Assembly (NCBI GenBank): GCA_963772225.1
Contig: CAVYWD010000001.1
Coordinates: 1,178,001 to 1,242,000 of the forward strand
Length of the DNA: 64,000 nucleotides
DNA from: CAVYWD01 sp963772225
Lineage (GTDB): Bacteria; Myxococcota; Myxococcia; Myxococcales; UBA5297
Direction: 5' to 3'
In this document: one piece after another, positions 1-7,333 of the stretch
Numbering within the stretch: position 1 is the stretch's first letter
How the letters are laid out: every line of letters begins with the position of its first letter
Program-made: the position numbers and the translations under genes
Notes under the pieces: model-generated
Seen by the model: only the letters and a program-made list of their open reading frames with translations
What the model was told of the DNA's origin: nothing
The model's database searches: none

Positions 1-332
1 AAGCGCTCGTCCCACAGGTCGAACCCCTCGCCGATCTGCCGGAGATGGGTGAGCTCATGGAGAAGGTCGAGGTAGAGGTCGCGGGCCTCGCCGGTCTCGT
101 AGTACCAGTTCGAGAGGACGATGTGCGGCGCCTGGACGTCGACGAAGGCGTAGCCGCGGCGCCCGCAGATGTCGACCTCGGCGCCTTCGAGCAGCTTCGC
201 CGCGTCCGCACCGCCTTTCGCGACCCGCCGCAGCGCGGGGCTCCGCCCGACATGAGGGAGCAAGCTCAAAAAGGAGTGAGGGCCAGGGCACAGGCGGCGG
301 CGGACCCTCGCGTAATCGGGCAGAGCGCGCAT
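1..332 (-). CDS. Predicted HExxH metallopeptidase-like protein, C-terminus cut by window edge
   Basis: The reverse strand reads open from an ATG at 332 to the left edge, giving the first 110 residues of a protein whose remainder lies outside the window. The visible part ends in HELTHLRQ, a HExxH motif typical of zinc metallopeptidases, preceded by a segment rich in Tyr/Trp/Asp (NWYYETGEARDLYLDLL) that would form the helix carrying the motif. The N-terminus has no signal peptide, so a cytoplasmic location is likely. Established knowledge: HExxH with a third downstream ligand binds zinc. The third ligand would be off the window, so catalytic competence cannot be judged. No named family was recognised with confidence. 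Confidence 0.6.
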   Translation of the reverse strand, partial: MRALPDYARVRRRLCPGPHSFLSLLPHVGRSPALRRVAKGGADAAKLLEGAEVDICGRRGYAFVDVQAPHIVLSNWYYETGEARDLYLDLLHELTHLRQIGEGFDLWDER

Positions 333-484
333 GACACCTCCTCATCACGTGGGACCCCGCGCGAGGCTCTGGAGATTCGAGCCCCGAGGCCGGGGGACGG
401 GGGCGCGTTGACGGCCGCGCTCCCCTCGGCTGCTCGGCATGCCCCCTTCGGCGGCCCTTTGCGGCTCTAGCCAGGGACACGGCG

Positions 485-955
485 CTGACCCTGCGAGAAA
501 CCAGGCTCGACCCATTCCTTCGCCGACCGCACCGGGCGGTCTGGACGGCGTCGGCACCCATGATGGCGGGGATGGTCTTGATGGTGGCGGGCTCGGTCGT
601 CGAGGCGAGCTTCGTCGGCCAGTGCGGCCCCGCGGCGCTGGCGGGCTTGACGCTGGTGCTCCTGCTCATCTTTACCATGACGGCCTGGCTCATGATCTCG
701 GCGCGAATCCTCCTGGGCCTCAACGACCCGAACCTGTCCCTGCTCGTGGTGCTCGTCCGCCTGTTCGGCTTCGCCGTGCCCATCGCGTACCTGGCCGCCT
801 TCGCCTTTCACGCGCGCATCGACGGCATCTGGGCGGGCATCGTCGAGGGGAAGGTGGCGGCCATCTGGATCCGGCGAATCGTCTGGCGGGGCGACCCGAC
901 CGCGCGCGCCGCCCAGCGGACGATCGGGGCGCCGGCCCGGGTCGAGGCCGCCTGA
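485..955 (+). pseudogene. Remnant of a MATE-family multidrug efflux transporter with a large internal deletion
   Basis: The open frame reads like both ends of a MATE transporter joined together. Residues around 560-650 (APMMAGMVLMVAGSVVEASF, then VGQCGPAALAGL) match the first transmembrane helix and FVG-LGP-ALA motif of MATE N-termini. About 20 codons later the text (GLNDPNLSLLVVLVRLFGF, then IPYLA-like and GIWAG) matches the last helices. MATE proteins are about 440-480 residues; only about 155 remain, so some ten helices are missing. No ATG, GTG or TTG lies upstream of 560 in this frame although homologous-looking sequence begins near 485, so the start is also degraded. The MarR gene just downstream is the usual local repressor partner of such pumps. 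The family call comes from motif recognition only. Confidence 0.55.
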
Positions 956-1016
956 AGGCGAGGCGAAGACCTGGGGCGCCTTGACATCGACGAGCGTCGA
1001 GCGACAGCTTGTTGTC

Positions 1017-1613
1017 ATGAAGGCTGGCTCGCCCCGGAGAATCTCTTTCTCGCGAAGGTCCTCCAGGCATAGCAAAGCGGGCGAGGCGCTCATCGCGCTC
1101 GCCGTGAAGGTCGACCGGTTGAACGGCAGGCTCCTCGATGCCGCGGAGCGCCTCGCGTCGGGCCACGGGCTGTCGGCGGCCCGATGGCCGGTCCTCGAAG
1201 CGGCCTTGCAGCAGCCGGCGACGGTGGCGGGCATCGCGCGGAGCCTGGGGCTCACGCGCCAGAGCGTGCAGCGCCTGGCCGACGCGCTCGCGGGCGCCGG
1301 CCTGTGCGAGTACCGGGACAACCCGGCGCACCGGCGCGCGAAGCTGCTCGCCACGACCGCGCGGGGGCGCGCGGCGATCGCCGGCATCGGGCCCGTCCAG
1401 GCGCGGTGGGCGAGCCGAGTCGCGGCCAGCGTGGGCGAGGAGCCGCTCCGCGCCGCGAGCGCGGCCGCCGACGCCCTCCTCGCCGCCCTGGCCAAGGCCG
1501 AGCGCCCCGTCGCCACGGGCGCCAGGCGCGGGCGGCGCGAAGCCTTGAGCTCCAAGGCCTCGCGACCCTCTCACGCGTCGTACCGAATGTCGCCTGCGCC
1601 CTCCGCGTCGTAG
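1017..1613 (+). CDS. MarR-family transcriptional regulator
   Basis: A winged-helix DNA-binding protein of 198 residues if started at the ATG at 1017; a TTG at 981 is an alternative. The core shows the MarR layout: an N-terminal dimerisation helix, then ARWPVLEAALQQPATVAGIA, the recognition helix LGLTRQSVQRLADALAGAGL and the wing with YRDNPAHRRAKLL (the D-x-R of MarR wings). The C-terminal 40 residues are Arg/Ala-rich, unlike the family, and overlap the convergent gene by 43 bases, so the true stop may have been displaced. It sits right after a degraded MATE gene, which suggests it once repressed that pump. An imperfect inverted repeat (GACA-N6-TGTC) precedes the ATG and may be its operator; this is weak. 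Confidence 0.75.
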   Translation: MKAGSPRRISFSRRSSRHSKAGEALIALAVKVDRLNGRLLDAAERLASGHGLSAARWPVLEAALQQPATVAGIARSLGLTRQSVQRLADALAGAGLCEYRDNPAHRRAKLLATTARGRAAIAGIGPVQARWASRVAASVGEEPLRAASAAADALLAALAKAERPVATGARRGRREALSSKASRPSHASYRMSPAPSAS

Positions 1614-2446
1614 CCCGGGATGGCGGAGACCTCCGCGCGATAGGCCTTGCCCTGGGCGGTCTCGCAGATGCGGACGATACGAGGGTCGCCCAGCGAGGAC
1701 GCCCGGACGATGAGGCCGTACTCCTCTTCGGCCAAGGGCCGGAAGGCGAGCCCCGCGCGCTCCCCCCAGGCACGCGAAGCGAGACCTGCGTCGGCGCGGC
1801 CCGACGCCACTGCCAGCACTACCTCCAGGTGCGACACCAGGAGCGCGGCGCCGCGGTGGATCTTCTCCGGGTCGAGGCCCTCCTCGCGCAGGGCGGTGTC
1901 CAGGTGGATCCGGACGCCAGCGGACGTGGGGCGCGAGGCGAGCTTGAGCCGCGAGAGCTCGCGCAGGTGGAGCTCCCGGCCGCCGCGCGCGCGAAAGACC
2001 AGGCCGACCTCGCGGCGGACGAGGTGGACGCGCGCGGCCCGCTCGGTGCCCACGTGCGTGGGGAAACCGCCCGCGTGCGCCCCGGCCGCGAGCACCTGGC
2101 CGTGCCCCAGGAGCTCGAAGGCCCGGGCCTTGTCCGCCTGCGCGAACCCGACCAGCGGCGGCCCGCGCGCGGCGAGGAGCTGCAGCAGCACCATGACCGC
2201 GACGTCGCCGTTGGCCGCCACGACCGAGGGCGCCGCGGCCTCCTGGGCCGCCGGCGCCTCGGGCGACCCGGCCTTCGCGCGCTCGCCGCCGCCGGACCAG
2301 GCCAGGACGTCGGAGCGGTCGAAGCGCCACTCGGACCCGACCCGGCGCGCGGGCAGGCCCTTCTTGAGCAGCCGGTAGACGTGCTTGGGGTGCACCCGCA
2401 GGAGCTCGGCGACTTCGCTGCTGGTGAGGAGGCTTTCGGAGGCCAT
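1571..2446 (-). CDS. Helix-turn-helix / periplasmic-binding-like regulator, probable molybdate-responsive
   Basis: Residues 1-55 form an excisionase-type helix-turn-helix (SSEVAELLRVHPKHVYRLL followed by RVGSEWRFDRSDVLAW). After a low-complexity Pro/Ala linker, residues about 80-290 resemble a type 2 periplasmic binding domain (PBP_like, PF12727), with the typical HLEVVLAVASGRADAGLAS stretch and the PLAEEEYGLIV strand. Established knowledge: proteins of this build sense molybdate or tungstate through the binding-like domain and control molybdate uptake or molybdenum-cofactor genes. The gene lies divergent to modA with 175 bases between the starts, which supports that role here. The start is the ATG at 2446, directly before the helix-turn-helix. 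The 3' end overlaps the MarR gene by 43 bases. No ModE-type gene is present in the window. Confidence 0.8.
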   Translation of the reverse strand: MASESLLTSSEVAELLRVHPKHVYRLLKKGLPARRVGSEWRFDRSDVLAWSGGGERAKAGSPEAPAAQEAAAPSVVAANGDVAVMVLLQLLAARGPPLVGFAQADKARAFELLGHGQVLAAGAHAGGFPTHVGTERAARVHLVRREVGLVFRARGGRELHLRELSRLKLASRPTSAGVRIHLDTALREEGLDPEKIHRGAALLVSHLEVVLAVASGRADAGLASRAWGERAGLAFRPLAEEEYGLIVRASSLGDPRIVRICETAQGKAYRAEVSAIPGYDAEGAGDIRYDA

Positions 2447-2621
2447 GGGGCGGGGATGATATCAGGCGCGGCGGCGAGGTCTCGCGGGCCCTCTGCTCGC
2501 GCGAGCCGAATCTCGTGCGAGGACGAATGGGCTGCGTGGCAGAGCTTGCGACCCTATGATTGCTCGCGCATTCTCTAGTAGACTAAAAAGACCTAATGCA
2601 ACCCACCAGGAGGAAGGATTC
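2447..2621. promoter_or_regulatory. Divergent control region between the HTH-PBP regulator and modABC
   Basis: This 175-base gap separates two divergent starts and must hold both promoters. The modA side becomes noticeably richer in A/T from about 2550 (with TATGAT at 2553-2558 and a run of A near 2586), and modA has a strong Shine-Dalgarno, AGGAGGAAGG, a few bases before its ATG. No clear -35/-10 pair with standard spacing was found, and no obvious long palindrome for the regulator. Confidence 0.4.
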
Positions 2622-3404
2622 ATGCGCGCCGTCGCCCTCGGGCTTCTCGCCCTTCTCACCAGCGTCAGCCCCGCCCGCGCCGCCGAGGTGCCCGCAAAAT
2701 CCATCTCCATCGCAGCGGCGGCCAACCTCAAGGTCGCGCTCGAGCAGGTCATCGCCGCCTTCCAGCAGAAGAACCCCGGCGCCGAGGCCCGCGCGACCTA
2801 CGGCGCCTCCGGCACCTTCTTCGCGCAGATCCAGAACGGCGCCCCGTTCGACCTCTTCCTCGCGGCCGACTCCCAGTTCCCGGCCAAGGTCGCCGCCGCA
2901 GGCCTGGCCTTGGGCAGCTCCACCCCGTACGCCTACGGCAAGCTCGTCGTCTGGGTCCCCTCCTCGTCGAAGCTCGACCTGGCCAAGCGCGGGCTCAAGG
3001 CGCTGCTCAATCCGTCGGTGACCCACGTCGCCATCGGCAACCCGGCGCTGGCGCCCTACGGCGTCGCGGCCCAGGAGTCCTTCACGTCCGCGGGGGTCCT
3101 CGACGCCCTCCAGCCCAAGCTCGTCCTGGGCCAGAACATCGGCCAGGCCGCCCAGTTCGCGCAGAGCGGCAACGCCCAGGCCGCGCTCCTGCCACTGTCC
3201 CTGGCGATGGCCCCGCCGCTCAGCGTCGAAGGCCGCTACACCCTGGTGCCGCCCTCGAGCTACAGCCCCATCGAGCAGGCGGGCGTCACCCTCAAGAGCT
3301 CCAAGGAGCCGGCGCTGGCCAAGGCCTTCTTCGATTTCCTGCTCGGCCCCGACGGCCGAGCTATCCTCGAGAAGAACGGCTACGGCCTGCCGCCGAGGAA
3401 ATAG
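2622..3404 (+). CDS. modA: Molybdate ABC transporter, periplasmic substrate-binding protein
   Basis: ModA captures molybdate in the periplasm and hands it to ModB. The 260-residue product starts with a short signal peptide ending in SPARA-AE (cut near residue 20). The mature part opens with ISIAAAANLKVALEQVIAAF, the classic ModA N-terminal strand and helix in which the serine/alanine-rich turn contacts the oxyanion, followed by YGASGTFFAQIQNGAPFDLF and the domain-crossing PYAYGKLVVW. The ATG at 2622 is chosen because AGGAGGAAGG lies just upstream; an in-frame ATG at 2556 would put extra sequence in front of the signal peptide. The modB start follows 3 bases after the stop, so the two are translationally close. 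Location in the operon behind the HTH-PBP regulator suggests molybdate-responsive control. Confidence 0.93.
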   Translation: MRAVALGLLALLTSVSPARAAEVPAKSISIAAAANLKVALEQVIAAFQQKNPGAEARATYGASGTFFAQIQNGAPFDLFLAADSQFPAKVAAAGLALGSSTPYAYGKLVVWVPSSSKLDLAKRGLKALLNPSVTHVAIGNPALAPYGVAAQESFTSAGVLDALQPKLVLGQNIGQAAQFAQSGNAQAALLPLSLAMAPPLSVEGRYTLVPPSSYSPIEQAGVTLKSSKEPALAKAFFDFLLGPDGRAILEKNGYGLPPRK

Positions 3405-3407
3405 CGG

Positions 3408-4070
3408 GTGGATGTCGCGGCGCTCAGGCTCTCGTTTCTCCTCGCCAGCCTCACCACCCTCGCGCTCCTGGTGTTGGGCCTGCCCATCGCGCACTGGCTC
3501 GCCGAGAGCCGCTGGCGCTTCAAGGTCGTCGTCGAGGCCGTGGTCGCGCTCCCGCTGGTGCTGCCGCCCAGCGTCCTCGGCTTCTATCTCCTGCTGGCGA
3601 TGGGGCCCAAGAGCCCTCTGGGCCAAGGGTGGGTCGCGCTCTTCGGCCGGCCGCTGGCCTTTAGCTTCGAGGGGCTGCTCTTCGCGTCGGCGGCCTACAG
3701 CCTGCCGTTCGCGGTGCAGCCGTTCGCGGCGGCGCTCGCCGCAGTCGACCGCCGCCTCGTCGAGGCGTCGTACAGCCTGGGCGCGTCCAGGCTCCGCACC
3801 TTCTTCAAGGTGATGCTCCCGCTCGCCGCGCCCGGCATCCTTTCTGGCGCGGTGCTGACCTTCGCCCACGCGCTCGGCGAATTCGGCGTGGTGCTCATGG
3901 TCGGAGGCAACATCGCCGGGCAGACCCGCACGCTCTCCATCTCCATCTTCAACTCCGTCGAGCAGCTCGACTACGCCGCCGCCGGCCGCACCTCGCTCTT
4001 CCTGCTCGCCATCTCCTTTGCGGTGCTGGTCGTGACCTATGCGCTTCGGAGAAGGCCGGTGCTCGGCTAA
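3408..4070 (+). CDS. modB: Molybdate ABC transporter, inner-membrane permease
   Basis: ModB forms the transmembrane channel of the molybdate importer. The 220-residue protein has about five hydrophobic segments and the cytoplasmic EAA loop near residue 120-150 (EASYSLGASRLRTFFKVMLP followed by LAAPGILSGA), which docks onto the ATPase ModC. GEFGVVLMVGGNIAGQTRTL near the end is strongly conserved in ModB. The start is a GTG at 3408, three bases after the modA stop. The spacing to modC is unusual: 124 bases separate them, and that gap is filled by a copy of the dispersed hairpin repeat rather than the usual overlap, so the repeat appears to have landed inside the operon. Confidence 0.92.
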   Translation: MDVAALRLSFLLASLTTLALLVLGLPIAHWLAESRWRFKVVVEAVVALPLVLPPSVLGFYLLLAMGPKSPLGQGWVALFGRPLAFSFEGLLFASAAYSLPFAVQPFAAALAAVDRRLVEASYSLGASRLRTFFKVMLPLAAPGILSGAVLTFAHALGEFGVVLMVGGNIAGQTRTLSISIFNSVEQLDYAAAGRTSLFLLAISFAVLVVTYALRRRPVLG

Positions 4071-4090
4071 TAGTCCGTGAGCGAGGAAAT

Positions 4091-4184
4091 CTTGCGCAGA
4101 ATGGCAAAGACTTCAGGCTTCAGACCCCGGGCCCCAGGGACTGCAGTACCCGGAGCCTGGAGTCTGGGGTCTGGAGCCTAAGGC
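4091..4184 (+). repeat. Dispersed hairpin repeat, family A, copy 1 (between modB and modC)
   Basis: The stretch begins CTTGCGCAGAATGGCAAAGA, runs through a C/G-rich palindromic centre with GACCCCGGGCCCCAGG and CTGCAGTACCCGGAGCCTGG, and ends with GGGTCTGGAGCCTAAGG. Left arm (CTTCAGGCTTCAGACCCC) and right arm (GGAGTCTGGGGTCTGGAGCC) can pair, so a transcript would fold into a long hairpin. Three further copies lie near 30.4, 59.4 and 62.9 kb. It occupies almost the whole modB-modC gap and could affect ModC expression. Confidence 0.8.
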
Positions 4185-4194
4185 TGGAGGCACC

Positions 4195-5304
4195 TTGACC
4201 ATCGCGCTGGCCTTCGACCTCACGCGCCGCTTCCCCGGCGGGCCCGTCATCCGGGCCGCGCTCGAGCAGCCGCTCGCGGGCGGCCGGGTCACGGTGCTCT
4301 TCGGCCCTTCCGGCTCGGGGAAGACGACGGTCCTCCGGTGCCTCGCCGGGCTCGACCGCCCCGACGACGGCTTCATCCGCTGCGGCGGCGCCACTTGGTT
4401 CGACGCCCGCGCCCGCCGCTTCGAGCCGGTGCAGCGCCGCGGCGTCGGCCTGCTTTTTCAGGACTACGCGCTCTTTCCGCACCTGAGCGTCGAGGAGAAC
4501 ATCGGCTACGGCCTGGCGAGGCTCGCGCGGGCCCAGCGCAGCGCCAAGGTCCGGGAGGTCGCGCGGCTGTTGCGCATCGAGGAGCTCCTGGCGCGGCGCC
4601 CCGGCCAGCTCTCCGGCGGGCAGCGCCAAAGGGTCGCCCTGGCGCGAGCGCTGGCCCCCGAGCCACGCCTCCTGCTCCTCGACGAGCCGTTCTCGGCGCT
4701 CGACGGGCCCACCCGCGAGGAGCTCCGCGGCGAGCTCCGCGCGCTCCTCGCGCGCGCGCAGGTCCCGTCCCTCGTCGTCACCCATGACCGCGTCGAGGCG
4801 CTGGCGCTCGGCGACCGCATGGCCGTCCTGGCCGGCGGCGCCGTCCGCCAGGTCGGGCCGGTGAGTGAGGTCTTCGGCGCGCCTGCGGACCTGGTCGTCG
4901 CGCGCGTGGTGGGCACCGAGAACGTCGCCCCCGCGCGCATCGTGGGCCGCGAGGACGGGCTGGCCGTGGCCGAGGTGGGCTCGGCGAAGCTGCTGGCGGT
5001 GGACCCCGGCCACCTGGACGGCGAGGCCTTCGCGTGCATCCGCGCCGAGGAGATCATCCTCGAGCGCGCTCCGGACGCCGTGACCAGCGCGCGCAACCAG
5101 CTCGTGGGCACCGTCCAGGCGGTGATCCCGGAAGGGGCGCTGGTGCGCGTGGTGCTCGACTGCGGCTTTCGGCTGGTGGCCCTGGTGACGCGGCAGAGCG
5201 TGGAGCGGCTCGGCCTCGCGCCCGGCGCGGCGGTGGCTGCCCTGGTCAAGGCGCCCGCCATCCGGCTCGTGCCCAGGGCCGCCACCTCGAAGCCTGGCGA
5301 TTGA
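4195..5304 (+). CDS. modC: Molybdate ABC transporter, ATP-binding subunit
   Basis: ModC is the cytoplasmic ATPase that drives molybdate import through ModB. The 369-residue product has Walker A (FGPSGSGKTT, about residues 38-47), a Q-loop (LLFQDYALFPHLSV), the ABC signature LSGGQRQRV, Walker B LLLLDEPFSALD and the H-loop VTHD. After the nucleotide-binding domain, residues about 235-360 form the C-terminal extension with TOBE-like repeats that bind oxyanion and regulate activity in ModC proteins. The start is a TTG at 4195 placed directly after hairpin repeat copy 1 (GGCTGGAGGCACC upstream supplies a usable Shine-Dalgarno). Length is normal for the family. The order modA-modB-modC is the standard one. 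Confidence 0.92.
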   Translation: MTIALAFDLTRRFPGGPVIRAALEQPLAGGRVTVLFGPSGSGKTTVLRCLAGLDRPDDGFIRCGGATWFDARARRFEPVQRRGVGLLFQDYALFPHLSVEENIGYGLARLARAQRSAKVREVARLLRIEELLARRPGQLSGGQRQRVALARALAPEPRLLLLDEPFSALDGPTREELRGELRALLARAQVPSLVVTHDRVEALALGDRMAVLAGGAVRQVGPVSEVFGAPADLVVARVVGTENVAPARIVGREDGLAVAEVGSAKLLAVDPGHLDGEAFACIRAEEIILERAPDAVTSARNQLVGTVQAVIPEGALVRVVLDCGFRLVALVTRQSVERLGLAPGAAVAALVKAPAIRLVPRAATSKPGD

Positions 5305-5377
5305 CCGCCCGGCATTCGGCTACTCCGGACGGGGAGCTGGTCTTGCCACCCCTCAGTGCCGCCTCGCGAACGCGAGA

Positions 5378-6208
5378 GTGGCGTCCGTTTTCGAAGCGCC
5401 AGAGCGGATCAAATTGCCCCACGAGTTCTCGAGGAAGGCAGCCTTCGACGAGGCCGTCGCTGAGGACATGTGGCAGTCCTTCCGGCTCTTCTTTGAGTGG
5501 TTCAGGGAGCGAGAGGACTACGAGAACGAGACTCGCCTAAAAGACCCTGCCTTCCGCGACGAACAGCTCCAAGCGGTGCGGCGTGCGCTCTACAAGATTC
5601 TTCCGGAGATCGGCAATCCTCACATCGAACGGGCTCCTCAGCGTTTCATCGTAGAAAAGAAGCTCGAAGGCAGCCTGGAGATGCTCGAGGTCAGCCAACT
5701 CTCCGATGGGGAAAAGGTCCTCTTCGTCCTCGGCGCGGACATTGCGCGGCGCCTCGCGTGCGCGAATCCTGGGACCGCTGATCCTCTGTCCTCGCCGGGC
5801 CTCATCCTGATCGACGAGGTAGAGCTTCACCTCCACCCGCGGTGGCAGCGGAGAGTCGTCGAATCCCTCCGAACCGCATTCCCGAATTGTCAGTTCATCC
5901 TGGCGACGCATTCGCCGCAGGTCGCCTCGGCAGCTCCTCCTTCCAGCGTCGTGGTGCTTGCTCGGGGGCAAGTGGTTACTCGCGCCAATGCATACGGGCG
6001 AGACACGAACAGCATCCTCGAGACGATCTTCGACACGCCCGAGCGCCCCCAGCCTTTCAAGGATCGGATTGCTCAGATCGGAAGACTCGTGGATTCGGGA
6101 AGTCGAACAGAGGCGATGAAGGAGCTCGACCAGCTCGCGCTCGAGCTCTCGGATTTGGACCCCGAAGTCGTGCGCCTTCACACCATTCTGAGCTTCATGG
6201 ACTCCTAG
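5378..6208 (+). pseudogene. 5'-truncated Septu-like (PtuA / COG3950) AAA ATPase
   Basis: The frame codes for the C-terminal two thirds of an ATPase of the COG3950 type used as PtuA in Septu anti-phage systems. It retains the signature-like QLSDGEKVLFVLGADIARRL, Walker B GLILIDEVELHLHPRWQRR and the H-loop FILATHSPQ. The N-terminal half, including Walker A (GxNGxGKS), is absent: upstream sequence to the modC stop holds only 73 bases with no such motif. It therefore cannot bind ATP normally. A GTG at 5378 opens the frame but looks accidental. Base composition is visibly less GC-rich than modC, consistent with acquisition by transfer. The stop at 6208 is followed after one base by the remnant of the partner HNH gene, so gene order is that of Septu. 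Confidence 0.65.
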
Positions 6209-6209
6209 C

Positions 6210-6281
6210 ATGAGACACGTTCCGAAGGGGGCCGAGCCGGTCGAGCTCGCGCACTACAGGCCAATTCTCGGCGCTTCCTAA
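6210..6281 (+). pseudogene. N-terminal stub of a Septu-like HNH nuclease (PtuB / TIGR02646 type)
   Basis: A 23-codon frame starts at the ATG at 6210, one base after the ATPase-remnant stop, and reads MRHVPKGAEPVELAHYRPIL followed by GAS and TAA. Established knowledge: the HNH proteins paired with COG3950 ATPases in Septu and retron-Septu systems (TIGR02646) open with MR-I-KG-EP-L--HR---GAS. The match over 23 residues plus the exact position behind the ATPase makes this a confident remnant despite its size. The TAA falls where an aromatic residue usually follows GAS. No HNH sequence was found in the following 140 bases. Confidence 0.55.
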
Positions 6282-6421
6282 GCGCATCGCGCGGAACGAC
6301 TCGTAGCAGCCCGATCTCGCCAGCTTCATTCCGACCGCTCGTTCAGTTGCCCGGAAGCGCAGCAAGCCGCCGGCAGAGCGGCGCTCGGAATAGCCCGCCC
6401 ATCGGCGAGGTTTGGCGCGGC

Positions 6422-7321
6422 GTGAACCCCCTTTGTCGCCGCGGCCCGTCCAGGCTCGCTCTCCTCGCGGGCCTCGCGCTCGCCGCGGCATGCGCGACCG
6501 CGCCGGCCCCGCGCGCGGTGCGGGCATCGCCAAGCGAGCGGACGCTGCGCGTCGTCACCTTCAACGTCCACCTGGGCGAGGCGCTCTTGGACGAGCGCGA
6601 CACCAACCGGCGCTCCATCGCGCGCACTTTCGAGGCTGAGCCCGCACTCCGCGGCGCCGACATCCTCGCCCTCCAAGAAGTCTGCGCCGGCGACGGCGGC
6701 TGGCAGCTCGCCTACTTCGACCGGATGGTCGCCGCGGCTCCCGGGCCGGCCAAGATGGCCGTCGCCCGCTCGGACCCGTCACCAGCCGGGCTCCCCTGCG
6801 CCCGGGTGGAGGCGATCGTCAGCCGGTTCCCTATCGTTGCCCAAGGCGCCCTCCAGCTTCCGCAGGTCTTCGAGCCTCGGTCCGCCGTCTGGGCCGACAT
6901 CGCCATCGGCGGCGGGCGTGGAGCAACCCCCACGCTGCTGCGCGTCTACAACGCACACCTGGAGAATCGACCCCAAGGCGTCAGCTGGACGCAGGGTCGC
7001 CTCGTGCAGATGAAGGTCATCCTGGCGCACCTCGCCGCCTGGCGCGCCGAGCACCCGGGCGCGCCCGTGCTCCTGCTCGGAGACCTCAACACCAACGGGC
7101 ACGGCTGGGACTTCTGGCGCCGGGAGGAGCTGCTGGGCGAAATCGAGCGCCACGGGCTCTGCGCTTCCCTCCAGGAGCGCCGCCGCACGCTGACGCTGCT
7201 CCCGCACGAGCTCGACTGGATTCTCTTCGACAGGCTCAAGCTCCGAGGCTCGAGCGTGGTGCACGTCTGGCGCTCCGACCACTTCCCGGTCGCGGCCGAC
7301 TTCGACCTCCCGGCGGGCTAA
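6422..7321 (+). CDS. Endonuclease/exonuclease/phosphatase-family lipoprotein
   Basis: A 299-residue protein with the EEP (DNase I-like) fold. Visible motifs in order are VVTFNVHLG (strand with the metal-binding Asn), ADILALQEVC (catalytic Glu), VYNAHLEN, LLLGDLNTNGHG (GDxN) and the C-terminal SDHFPV (SDH with the catalytic His). All key residues are present. The N-terminus is a lipoprotein signal with a hydrophobic stretch ending ALAAACA, so the protein is probably lipid-anchored outside the cytoplasm; its substrate could be phospholipid, nucleic acid or a phosphoester and cannot be told from sequence. The GTG at 6422 is chosen because it leaves a compact signal peptide and has GCGAGG about 9 bases upstream; a TTG at 6347 would add 25 residues without a sensible signal. 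It converges with the next gene, with a 12-base gap. Confidence 0.82.
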   Translation: MNPLCRRGPSRLALLAGLALAAACATAPAPRAVRASPSERTLRVVTFNVHLGEALLDERDTNRRSIARTFEAEPALRGADILALQEVCAGDGGWQLAYFDRMVAAAPGPAKMAVARSDPSPAGLPCARVEAIVSRFPIVAQGALQLPQVFEPRSAVWADIAIGGGRGATPTLLRVYNAHLENRPQGVSWTQGRLVQMKVILAHLAAWRAEHPGAPVLLLGDLNTNGHGWDFWRREELLGEIERHGLCASLQERRRTLTLLPHELDWILFDRLKLRGSSVVHVWRSDHFPVAADFDLPAG

Positions 7322-7333
7322 AGACGAGCGCGG

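Noticed and set aside
439..984. A 181-codon plus-strand frame overlapping the MATE remnant
   Set aside because: The overlapping frame with membrane-helix text and MATE motifs is the better explanation.
981..1017. A second promoter with TTGACA at 981 before the MarR gene
   Set aside because: Seventeen bases downstream there is ACAGCT, not a -10 box.
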